Assembly: GCA_039105265.1 (NCBI GenBank)
Contig: JAPFFF010000001.1
Span: 6,076,001-6,140,000, forward strand
DNA: 64,000 nt
Source of the DNA: Tritrichomonas musculus
Lineage: Eukaryota > Parabasalia > Tritrichomonadida > Tritrichomonadidae
Reading direction: 5' to 3'
Of this stretch, positions 38,422 to 47,009 are shown in pieces. A program made the translations under genes and the position numbers. Position 1 is the first letter of the stretch. Every line of letters starts with the position of its first letter. The notes under the pieces are model-generated. The model saw nothing but the letters and a program-made list of their open reading frames with translations, made no database searches and was not told where the DNA came from.

Positions 38422-41400
38422 ATGTTTACAACTTTCTTCTTATTTCTCCATCTTTCAAGACAAACAACAGTTAAAAGTGTTGATGCCACTTTTGAAAAAG
38501 CAAAAGGTAATTATATCTTAGCAAATTACATCGATTCTCATTTAATTTCCAATACATACTTTGAATTCGGTTCAAACGGGGATAAAAGTGGATATCCAAT
38601 TACAAATATTTTAACCAGCGATAACACTTATTGGGTATCTGACCAACCTTGCTCAGATTCTTTTCGTCCCACAATTACATACAATTTTACCAAAACAGTT
38701 ACACTTGAAGCTTTTTTGTTCAATCCTGCCTATAGAACAAGCACAATTCGTAATTTTGATGGCTTCCCTCTCAAACTTAATATTTATGCATCATTAAATA
38801 ATGGCCCTTTTGAATTAAAAGTTGTATTTTCTGGGGAAACTCCAACAGATACCAGCTGGGATACTACGCAATTTGTTTTTCCAACTCCACTTCAATGTGA
38901 TAAATTAAAATTAGAATTTGTTACTGTAACACCTTCTAATTCTCATAATTCTAATGGTGCCACTGTAGCCACTGTAAGACGAATAAGACTACTTGGCGAA
39001 ATATACGTTAATAATTTAATATCAACAGGCACACAAAACCCATACGATTCAAATGAGTACGTTACTGCCCGCAAAATTTCAACGGATGACTTCACATACA
39101 CATGTTCAGGCTCACAAGGTAACCTACCTATTTCCTATGCCTTTGATGACATTAGTACTACATATTGGGTATCATTACTAGAAAACAACGATACATTCAA
39201 AAATTACATTGAAATTGAATTCAATGAAGTGAAGACAATTGAAGGCTTCCTTTACGATACAGCATATCGAACACGATATCCAAGCACAGGAACAGTTCGT
39301 TACTTTGATGGCTTTCCAACAAAATTGAAAGCTTATTCATCACCAACTACAAATGACCCTTACGTGCTCGACTCTATTTTTGAAGGAAATCCAGTTTATC
39401 CGATGGCTCGTATTCAATTTATTTTCAACAAGCCAATTCAGGTTCGTAAACTGAAATTAGAATTTGATAATGTTACTCTTGATGAATCATTCACAAAGAC
39501 GAAATATTGCGTTGTTACTGGCGGAATTACATTTCTTAAATACATTTATATTCCGCCGCCTACATCGACTCCAACAGCGTCACCAATGGCAACGCCGACC
39601 GCTTCACCATTGCCTGCTCATCTTGACATGACCATTGAGAAAGCTTCTGGTGATTATACGAACACTAACTATGTTAACCAACACAAGATTTCTAACGATC
39701 TTTTTGAAGTGTCCTCTAATGGAGACAAGAGCGGTTATCCTCTTTCTAATGCTTTCGATGGCAAAGCAGACACTTTCTGGGTTTCTGGGACAGAAAATTC
39801 AGATTCATTTAAAGCAACTGTTACATTTAACTTCAAAAGAACAGTTTTATTAGAAGCATTCTTATTTAATCCTGCTTATCATACACGTCCACCAATTCGT
39901 TATCAAGATGGATTCCCACTTAAAGTCAACTTTTATGCTTCAATTAATGATGCTCCATTTCAATTAGTTTCATCATTCTCAGGAGAAAATCCAACCGAGA
40001 CGTCTTGGGACTTAACTCAATTCGTATTTTATGAACCAATTCGATGTAATAAAATTCAAGTTGAATTTGTTGAAGTTACACCGAATGATTCATTTAGTCT
40101 AGGTAACAAAACACAGACAGCAGCAGCAGAAATGAAATTCATAGGAAGTGTTTCACCCGATTATTTGGCACCAGCAGCAACATCAGGCTCATATGATACA
40201 CCACAATATGTTACATCACACAGAGTTTCAATTGAAGAGATCACGTTTAGTTCGAACGGAGACAAGAGTGGGTATCCTCTTTCGAATGCTTTTGATAGAG
40301 TTGCAAATACATATTGGGTCTCAGGAACAGAAAACTCTGACACTTTCAAGAGCACAATTACTATTGAATTCAAACAAAGCAAGACAGTTGATGCAATTCT
40401 ACTTGACACGGCATATCGAACACGATATCCGAGCACAGGAACAGTTCGCTATTTTGATGGATTTCCAACTGTTTTGAATGTTTATACGGCATCATCAACA
40501 GATGATGATTTTGTTCTTAGTACTGTGTTTGTAGGTGAGCCTGTCTTTCCATGGATGAGAGTTCAATTCGTGTTTAAGAGTCCAATTGAATGTCGTAGAT
40601 TGAAACTCGAATATATTAATGTTACAGAAGATGGATCATTCTCTAATGGAAAGCATTGTGCTACAGCAGCAGAAATTTATATACTTACAACAAATGAACA
40701 ACCACCAGATCCAACAGCATCACCCAAGCCAACATCAACACCAACTAAATCGCCAATGGCTACACCTACTGCTTCACAATCACCAACACCAATGGCCACC
40801 CAATCACCTACTGCATCTATTTCACAATCACCAATGCCAACACCAACCCCAATGGCAACACCAACAGCAACACCGATGGCAACACCGACTGCTTCACCTA
40901 GTCCGAATCCATTTGACATGACTTTCGAGAAAGGTTCAGGTGATTATGCCAACAATAACTATGTAAATGAACATAAAATTTCGAATAATTATTATGAAGT
41001 GTCCTCTAATGGAGACAAGAGCGGTTATCCTCTTTCTAATGCTTTCGATGGCAAAGCAGACACTTTCTGGGTTTCTGGGACAGAAAATTCAGATTCATTT
41101 AAAGCAACTGTTACATTTAACTTCAAAAGAACAGTTTTATTAGAAGCATTCTTATTTAATCCTGCTTATCATACACGTCCACCAATTCGTTATCAAGATG
41201 GATTCCCACTGAGGCTTAACTTTTATATTTCAAATAACGATAGTCCATTTGAATTAGCTACATCTTTCTCAGGTGAAAAACCAACTTCAACATCGTGGGA
41301 TTTAACACAATTTGTTTTTGCTTTACCAATTCGATGTGATAAAATTAAAGTTGAATTTGCTGAAGTAACACCGAATGATTCATTTGGTCTAGGTAACAAA

Positions 41401-43089
41401 ACACAGGCAGCAGCAGCAGAAATGAAATTCATTGGAGAAATCGAGCCTGATTTTATTGAATCAAAAGGAACTGAAGGTATTTATAATCTTTCAGATTATA
41501 CGACATCACATATCATTTCTACAGAAGACTTTGAATATAGCTCAAATGGAGACAAAGATGGCAAGCCAATAGCTAATGCTTTTGACGGTTCTCCTTCAAC
41601 ATATTGGGTTGCAGGCGAAGAGAATTCAGACACATTTAAGAGTGCAATTACAATCCAATTCAAGAAGACAACCAATGTCGATGCAATTCTTATCGATCCT
41701 GCATATAGAACTCGTTATCCAGAGACAGGAACAGTTCGTTATTTCGACGGATTTCCAACGACATTGAACGTTTATGCATCGACAACAACAGGTGATTCAT
41801 TCAAGCTTGACACTGTATTTAAAGGAGAGCCGCATTATCCGTGGGCACAAATACAGTTTGTTTTTAAGACTCCTATTAAATGTCGTAGGTTAAAACTTGA
41901 ATTCTCGAATGTCACACTTGATGAATCATTCTGGAATACGAAATATGCAGCTGTAGTTGGAGAAATTACATTGCTTCAAGATGCTGCTAAGCCACCACCA
42001 CTTCCAAATGAAGATGGAGTTATTATTCCCGAAGCAGGGGAATGCAATCATAAGTACAGATGCGATCAAAACATCACGGATGACAAGACAGTCACTCTTG
42101 AAATCAAGCAAACAAACTTCTCTCATTATAATAATGAAAAAGATGGCGGTGCAATCAGTCTAATTAACTGTGGATTCGAATGCGAGAAGACCGAATTCAA
42201 TGAGTGCACATCAACCAAAGGAGGCGGTGCCATTTTCTATTCAAATGAGAAATTAAATGGCATCTTAAATCTGATTGACATTACTTTTGTTTCATGTTCA
42301 GCTGTTTTCGGTGGTGCTGCTTATGTATGTTCTCCAACAGCGCCTGTTTATATAGTTAACTGTAATTTCAATGATTTACATTTGCTTGAACCAGGCGAAA
42401 ATGCAGGTGAATATCACGGAGGAAGCGCACTTTTCCTGTCTTTTGAATATGGCTCTGTTCGTAATAACAACATAAAAAGATGCGATGGAACTGCAATTAA
42501 AGTTCATCCTCGTTTCGATTACAAACCTTCTTCTTTCTTTTTCTTCAAATCAACCAAAGCTTCTCAAAAAGTGGTGACAATTGAACGTTGCACATTTGAG
42601 GCCAACGAAAAAACAGATGCTTCTATTTATTTCATTCGTGGATCAAATGCTGGCACTTCTTTCAATATCGTTCAGTGCGATTTCATTGGAACTCTTAAAG
42701 AAGGTTCTCACTTTATTGACGGAAGATCTATTTCTAACAAGTCGCCTAAGTTATTCGTCACTAAGTGCAAGTTCGCTTCTAGCTCAAAGAACGCTATCAA
42801 CATGAACAGTTATGACGAGTTTTTGTCGATCGATTTGAAGGACCAGGTTTTCAATGAAGATTCGATTGTTGAGGAAGAAAGCATGTACAACTGGAAGTCA
42901 ATTTTAATCATTGTTTCGCCTGCAGCTCTCATAATTATTGTTACTCTCATCGTGGTCCTCATTGTGGTTAAGAAGAGGAAGAACACAAATACATTCGATG
43001 AAGTTGAAATGTCAGTTGAAACAACACAAGATTTTTATCAATCAAACTTAAATATTAATCAAGATTCGTTGAATCAGTCATTAATTTAA
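38422..43089 (+). CDS. Large surface protein: six discoidin-like domains, Pmp-like region, TM anchor
   Basis: 1555 residues. A short hydrophobic N-terminus (MFTTFFLFLHLS) acts as a signal peptide. Six F5/8-type C (discoidin-like) units follow, at about residues 36-194, 214-374, 415-575, 597-753, 845-1005 and 1027-1183. Each has SNGDKSGYP, a NAFDG...TYWVSGxENSDTF strand, a FDGFP loop and a C-R-R-L-K-LEF strand. They come in three pairs separated by Pro/Thr/Ser-rich linkers (PTPMATPTATPMATPT style, likely glycosylated), the longest at about 757-830. A Cys-rich segment (1209-1400) has GGAIS, KGGGAIFYS, FGGAAYV repeats, as in chlamydial/trichomonad Pmp proteins. A transmembrane segment (about 1493-1517) and a 38-residue cytoplasmic tail with Tyr and acidic residues end it. 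The likely role is adhesion to sugars or lipids on host cells. The stop is inside TTTAAAG. Confidence 0.85.
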   Translation: MFTTFFLFLHLSRQTTVKSVDATFEKAKGNYILANYIDSHLISNTYFEFGSNGDKSGYPITNILTSDNTYWVSDQPCSDSFRPTITYNFTKTVTLEAFLFNPAYRTSTIRNFDGFPLKLNIYASLNNGPFELKVVFSGETPTDTSWDTTQFVFPTPLQCDKLKLEFVTVTPSNSHNSNGATVATVRRIRLLGEIYVNNLISTGTQNPYDSNEYVTARKISTDDFTYTCSGSQGNLPISYAFDDISTTYWVSLLENNDTFKNYIEIEFNEVKTIEGFLYDTAYRTRYPSTGTVRYFDGFPTKLKAYSSPTTNDPYVLDSIFEGNPVYPMARIQFIFNKPIQVRKLKLEFDNVTLDESFTKTKYCVVTGGITFLKYIYIPPPTSTPTASPMATPTASPLPAHLDMTIEKASGDYTNTNYVNQHKISNDLFEVSSNGDKSGYPLSNAFDGKADTFWVSGTENSDSFKATVTFNFKRTVLLEAFLFNPAYHTRPPIRYQDGFPLKVNFYASINDAPFQLVSSFSGENPTETSWDLTQFVFYEPIRCNKIQVEFVEVTPNDSFSLGNKTQTAAAEMKFIGSVSPDYLAPAATSGSYDTPQYVTSHRVSIEEITFSSNGDKSGYPLSNAFDRVANTYWVSGTENSDTFKSTITIEFKQSKTVDAILLDTAYRTRYPSTGTVRYFDGFPTVLNVYTASSTDDDFVLSTVFVGEPVFPWMRVQFVFKSPIECRRLKLEYINVTEDGSFSNGKHCATAAEIYILTTNEQPPDPTASPKPTSTPTKSPMATPTASQSPTPMATQSPTASISQSPMPTPTPMATPTATPMATPTASPSPNPFDMTFEKGSGDYANNNYVNEHKISNNYYEVSSNGDKSGYPLSNAFDGKADTFWVSGTENSDSFKATVTFNFKRTVLLEAFLFNPAYHTRPPIRYQDGFPLRLNFYISNNDSPFELATSFSGEKPTSTSWDLTQFVFALPIRCDKIKVEFAEVTPNDSFGLGNKTQAAAAEMKFIGEIEPDFIESKGTEGIYNLSDYTTSHIISTEDFEYSSNGDKDGKPIANAFDGSPSTYWVAGEENSDTFKSAITIQFKKTTNVDAILIDPAYRTRYPETGTVRYFDGFPTTLNVYASTTTGDSFKLDTVFKGEPHYPWAQIQFVFKTPIKCRRLKLEFSNVTLDESFWNTKYAAVVGEITLLQDAAKPPPLPNEDGVIIPEAGECNHKYRCDQNITDDKTVTLEIKQTNFSHYNNEKDGGAISLINCGFECEKTEFNECTSTKGGGAIFYSNEKLNGILNLIDITFVSCSAVFGGAAYVCSPTAPVYIVNCNFNDLHLLEPGENAGEYHGGSALFLSFEYGSVRNNNIKRCDGTAIKVHPRFDYKPSSFFFFKSTKASQKVVTIERCTFEANEKTDASIYFIRGSNAGTSFNIVQCDFIGTLKEGSHFIDGRSISNKSPKLFVTKCKFASSSKNAINMNSYDEFLSIDLKDQVFNEDSIVEEESMYNWKSILIIVSPAALIIIVTLIVVLIVVKKRKNTNTFDEVEMSVETTQDFYQSNLNINQDSLNQSLI
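39705..39920 (+). repeat. 216-bp exact repeat within the surface-protein gene, copy 1
   Basis: Identical to 40995-41210, base for base as far as I compared, at an offset of 1290 bp. It codes for the core of discoidin domain 3 (about residues 428-500). Confidence 0.9.
40995..41210 (+). repeat. 216-bp exact repeat within the surface-protein gene, copy 2
   Basis: The second copy of the block at 39705-39920, coding for the core of discoidin domain 5 (about residues 858-930). The flanks diverge at once at both ends, as after gene conversion. Confidence 0.9.
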
Positions 43090-43126
43090 AGAAAGTTTTT
43101 CATTCAATAAAATTAGTTTTCAAGAA

Positions 43127-43157
<31 letters not shown>

Positions 43158-43345
43158 GAATAGTTTATTTCACAACTTTTTCTAAAAATTTTTTTTTTTT
43201 TAAAAATAACAAAAATTAAAACAATTTCCCGAATAAATTATTTATAAAGACTATTTATAATGATAAACAGTTTTTAAAAAATAACAAAAATTAAAGTAAT
43301 TTTCCGAATTAAGAATTAAATTATAATCTACATCTGATTTTTTTT
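43090..43345. other. 3' spacer between convergent genes, poly(T) rich
   Basis: Holds T-runs of about 29 and 12 bases (near 43129-43157 and 43190-43201). Two genes converge on it. I see no other feature. Confidence 0.5.
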
Positions 43346-44992
43346 TCATTTCATTATTTTTTGTCCCCACAATCTGATTACATTATCTTCACCACAAGAA
43401 GCGAATGTCTGCAACTCGTTGGAGTGAATCACGTCAAAAACACCTCCATGATGACTCTCAAACTTGTCAGCCAAGGTTCCAGTAGCAGCGTCCCACGTGT
43501 AAATCTTCCCGTCATCTGATCCGCTCATCACGACTCTTCCGTCGCCTGCGAATCTTGCCCTAACGAAGTGCTTGAGTGTGTTCTTGTGTCCCTTGAGGAG
43601 TATAGCAGAAGACCCGGACATTCGCAAGTCGTAGATCCTGTTCGTGCTGTTCTTCGTGGCTGCCAGGACTCGTGTGAAGCACTTGTCGACCGTTACTGAG
43701 GAAACTTCGCCAAGAACTGGCGATAGGGAGCGAACAGCGATGCAATTACGAAGGTCCCAAAGAACAATGCTCATATCTTTGCCACCAGTAACTGCCATGT
43801 TGCCGGTTGAGTCAAAACAAAGTGATGTAACAGATCCTTTATGGGCACCTCGAATAGTGTTGATCGGGACAGCGGCACTGACATCCCAGATTATAATGGA
43901 ACGATCAAAACCACCTGAAATGACTTTGCTTCCTGACTGGTCGATATCTACAGCATATACATCATCATTATGGGCACTGAAAACAGCTTTGCTTGACGTA
44001 AATTGGAGATTACTGTTGTTGCTTTCATAGTTGCCAATGTCCCAGATACGTATCGTACTGTCTGCACTGGCTGTTGCCGCATATTTATTTGTGGTGGCAA
44101 CAGACCAAACTCGGCCTTTGTGACCTTTTAACTGTAGGATTTTGCTGCATTTTTTGATATCCCATAAGAATACATTTGAATCACTTCCACATGATATAAG
44201 CATCTCTGATTTTGGAACAAATGAAATAGCTTTGATGTTACTTGTATGACCACCAGTAAGTTCACTACTGTTAGAAAAAATTGGCTTTGAAGTTGGATCT
44301 GGTAAAAATGGTGGCGAAAAATCATGATATATTGAATCAATGGATCCAAGCGAAAAACTTTTTAGTTGTTCGGCAGCAGCTTGTTGTAATAAATGCGTTA
44401 ACCGACTCTTTGGAAGAACAGAGTTATCTTCAACAGATATATTAGTAATTGATAATTGTGAATCGATTACATTGAGTGTTCTCTGTAAACTAGTATCTAT
44501 ATCAAGTAACCTTGATGTACCTGATGGAGAGGTAGCATCAACTAAAAGAAAACATAATTGATCAAAATCTCCAGGTTGATCTTCAAATGCTCTAAAAGGT
44601 CGAAGCCGCATTGATAAAAATTGTAAAGCGTGCTGAGAATCGCCTGTTAATAGAATTTGTATGTATCGATGACGGTATATCGAGTAAACAAGCCGAGGAT
44701 GAAGAGATTTATCTATTTGAAAATTATCAATTTGCGCCCAATCGTTGGCAACAATTGCAGATCTAACAGATGTCAATTCAACTTTTTTAGAATTTAAAGG
44801 AGCGGTGTTAAAGCTAGCTTCATTACGAAGAATCATTGCTGATGATCGAAATCCATTTTCTTCTAAATATTGAACAATCATCATTAAAATTTCTCGTTTA
44901 ATTGAAGGATCATTTTCATCAAATGTCTCAGACAACTGAGTAGATGAAAATTGCGAATTTAAAGAGGGAAGAGATTGACTATATTTATACAT
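43346..44992 (-). CDS. LisH/WD40-repeat protein
   Basis: 548 residues from ATG 44992 (MYKYSQSLPSL). The frame is open 33 bases further, but that reaches into the tRNA-like sequence, so I reject the longer start. Residues about 30-60 (KREILMMIVQYLEENGFRSSAMIL) form a LisH dimerisation motif, followed by a CTLH-like helical region (to about 170). From about residue 247 seven WD repeats follow, each with GH ... SGGxDxSxxxWD type ends (for example GHKGRVWSVATTN, ATASADSTIRIWD, SGSDDGKIYTWD), forming a seven-blade propeller. The layout matches scaffold proteins such as Smu1 and WDR26/GID7; the exact orthology cannot be settled here. It probably acts inside the cell in splicing or in a ubiquitin ligase complex. 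It ends ATGAAATGAAAA. Confidence 0.75.
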   Translation of the reverse strand: MYKYSQSLPSLNSQFSSTQLSETFDENDPSIKREILMMIVQYLEENGFRSSAMILRNEASFNTAPLNSKKVELTSVRSAIVANDWAQIDNFQIDKSLHPRLVYSIYRHRYIQILLTGDSQHALQFLSMRLRPFRAFEDQPGDFDQLCFLLVDATSPSGTSRLLDIDTSLQRTLNVIDSQLSITNISVEDNSVLPKSRLTHLLQQAAAEQLKSFSLGSIDSIYHDFSPPFLPDPTSKPIFSNSSELTGGHTSNIKAISFVPKSEMLISCGSDSNVFLWDIKKCSKILQLKGHKGRVWSVATTNKYAATASADSTIRIWDIGNYESNNSNLQFTSSKAVFSAHNDDVYAVDIDQSGSKVISGGFDRSIIIWDVSAAVPINTIRGAHKGSVTSLCFDSTGNMAVTGGKDMSIVLWDLRNCIAVRSLSPVLGEVSSVTVDKCFTRVLAATKNSTNRIYDLRMSGSSAILLKGHKNTLKHFVRARFAGDGRVVMSGSDDGKIYTWDAATGTLADKFESHHGGVFDVIHSNELQTFASCGEDNVIRLWGQKIMK

Positions 44993-45016
44993 TATATATT
45001 CTTTTCCAAAAAAAAT

Positions 45017-45091
45017 TGCATCCAATGGGACTCGAACCCAGAATAAAAAATTTTTTGAACTAGCGAATGATCCATTATGCTATATATTCAA
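45017..45091 (-). pseudogene. tRNA-like (Arg-type) relic with intact A and B boxes
   Basis: On the minus strand, TAGCATAATGG (45072-45082) is a perfect tRNA A box and GGTTCGAGTCC (45028-45038) a perfect B box, 33 bases apart. A run of eight T follows the 3' end (45008-45015), as for RNA polymerase III. The 3' acceptor strand TGGATGC resembles Arg tRNAs, but the 5' seven bases do not pair with it. The anticodon arm is replaced by an A6T6 palindrome, itself a likely polymerase III stop. I therefore call a relic, not a working tRNA. It lies directly upstream of the LisH/WD40 gene. Confidence 0.55.
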
Positions 45092-45190
45092 TAGTCAATT
45101 CAATATAATTATAATAAAAATAGTTTATCTAATAATTATACTGTCATTTTTTTCTGACAATTTGATTTGAAAAAATAATTTATCAAATTA

Positions 45191-46741
45191 TTGAAGAAAA
45201 AGCAACCAAAAATCGACAATGGAGGTAGAATTCCTATTGAAGAATTTGAAGAAGAAATTGATTTAGAATTGCCTAGAGAAAAAAAGAAAGATATTCTTGA
45301 CCTTTCACGAATTATAATTATAATAAAATTTGTTCTAAAGATGAATTCACAGAAATTTCATCTAAACTTCATATTGTGTGCAGAGATGAAAATTTGGAAT
45401 TAATTAAAATTTTGTTGAGTAAAACGACCAAAAATGAATCAAAAGATCTCAGTTTCAAAATTGACGAAACACGTCGAACAGCATCACTATTTAATTCAAA
45501 CGAGAATATTAGCGAACTCATTATTCCGCGAACAGTTCAACATGAAAGTACTGAATATTTAATCACGAGCATTAGTGGCATTAATATAAACATTGAAAGA
45601 ATCAATTTTACAGAAGATTCAGCAATCAAAACGATTTATAAATATGCATTTTCGCATTCAAAAATCAGAGAAATTTTTATTCCATCACAAGTTCAAAAAT
45701 ATGGGAAGATGCATTTAGTATTGTACAAATCTAAGAAAAGTTGAAATTCCACCAAATTCCAATTTGCAAACAATTGGAAAACATGCATTTTATAATACAA
45801 TGATCGAAGAAATTTTTATTCCATCACAAGTTTCAAAAATATGTGAAGATGCATTTTTGTATTGTACAAATCTAAAAAAAGTTGAAATTCCACCAAATTC
45901 CAATTTGCAAACAATTGTACCATATTCATTTTCAAGTACAAGTATCGAAGAAATTTTTATTCCATCAAGTGTTATCAAAATATGTGAAGGTGCATTTAGT
46001 TATTGCGAATATCTAACAAAAGTTGAAATTCAATTGAATTCCAATTTGCAAACAAATGGAAAACATGCATTTTATAATACAGAGATCGAAGAACTATATT
46101 TTCCACCAAGTTTGAAAGAATTGAAAGAAGGATGGTGTACTGGAGCAAATAAATTGACCAAAATTATAATTTCACCAATTCAAGGTCAATTCACATTTAA
46201 AGAGGATAAATACTTACTAGGTAAAAGTGAAATAAGTAAAGAAGAATTTGACAATCTTTTATTTGTACGTCGAGACATCAAATAAATTTCTATTCCATCA
46301 AATATCACAATCATATCATCATATGCATTTCATCAATGTACAAATCTTACAAAAGTTGAAATTCCACCAAATTCCAATTTACAAACAATTGGAAAACATG
46401 CATTTTCAAATACAAAGATCGAAGAAATTTTTATTCAATCAAGAGTTTCAGTAATATGTGAAGGTGCATTTAATTATTGTACAAATCTCACGAAAGTTGA
46501 AATTCCATCAAATTCCAATTTTCAAACAATTGAATCAAATGCATTTTCAAATACAAAGATCAAAGAGGATTTTATTCAATCAAAAGTTTCAAAAATATGT
46601 GAATGTGCATTTAATTATTGTAAAAATCTTCAAATTGTTGGATTTTCAGAAGAATCAGAATTGAAATCATTTCCAGATTTTTGCAATTGTTCCATATTAC
46701 TAGTTATGACTCCATTATCATTAAAAAAATTAATTCAATAA
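45191..46741 (+). pseudogene. BspA-like leucine-rich-repeat protein pseudogene
   Basis: At least five frames or frame parts follow each other. The N-terminal domain reads IPIEEFEEEIDLELPREKKK, then DENLELIKILLS after a shift near 45370-45400. From about 45480 come LRR_5 (TpLRR) units of about 23 residues, of the type FSxTxIEEIFIPSxVxKICEGAF and CTNLxKVEIPPNSNLQTI. A second shift lies near 45730-45760, and an in-frame TAA at 46283-46285 (likely a former CAA) is followed by three more units and the final stop at 46739-46741. The TpLRR family is very large in trichomonads, where many members are surface proteins. Three breaks make it a pseudogene. No signal peptide or membrane anchor is visible. 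Confidence 0.75.
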
Positions 46742-47009
46742 GAACACAATTGTATAATAAAATAAAAACAACCGAATTCAAATATAATAATTTATTTTAT
46801 TTATTTTTATTTAATTTTTGTGTAAAAATGATAATTTTCTTCATGCAAGATAAGCTTTTTTGAGATACATTAAAATGAATATTATCTTATCCATTACATT
46901 AATAATAATAATAATAAATCAAATTGGATCTCCTTTAAAATTTAGTGTTATCAAAAAAAGATATCTTTTTTATCGATGCAGAAAAATATCAGACACATAA
47001 GGCTCTTTA
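46742..47009. other. Short intergenic spacer with AAT microsatellite
   Basis: AT-rich; an (ATA)n run of about 20 bases at 46897-46917. Contains the 3' flank of the HECT gene (UAAA at its stop). Nothing else is seen. Confidence 0.5.

Noticed and set aside
40677-40919. Minus-strand Gly/Val-rich frame
   Set aside because: Shadow of the Pro/Thr linker of the discoidin-like surface gene.
43644-44030. Plus-strand frame of 128 codons
   Set aside because: Antisense shadow of the WD40 gene, no start context and no motif.
44993-45025. Longer start for the WD40 protein (MDAIFFGKEY)
   Set aside because: The extension is encoded by the tRNA-like sequence and its T8 terminator; the second Met fits the LisH proteins better.
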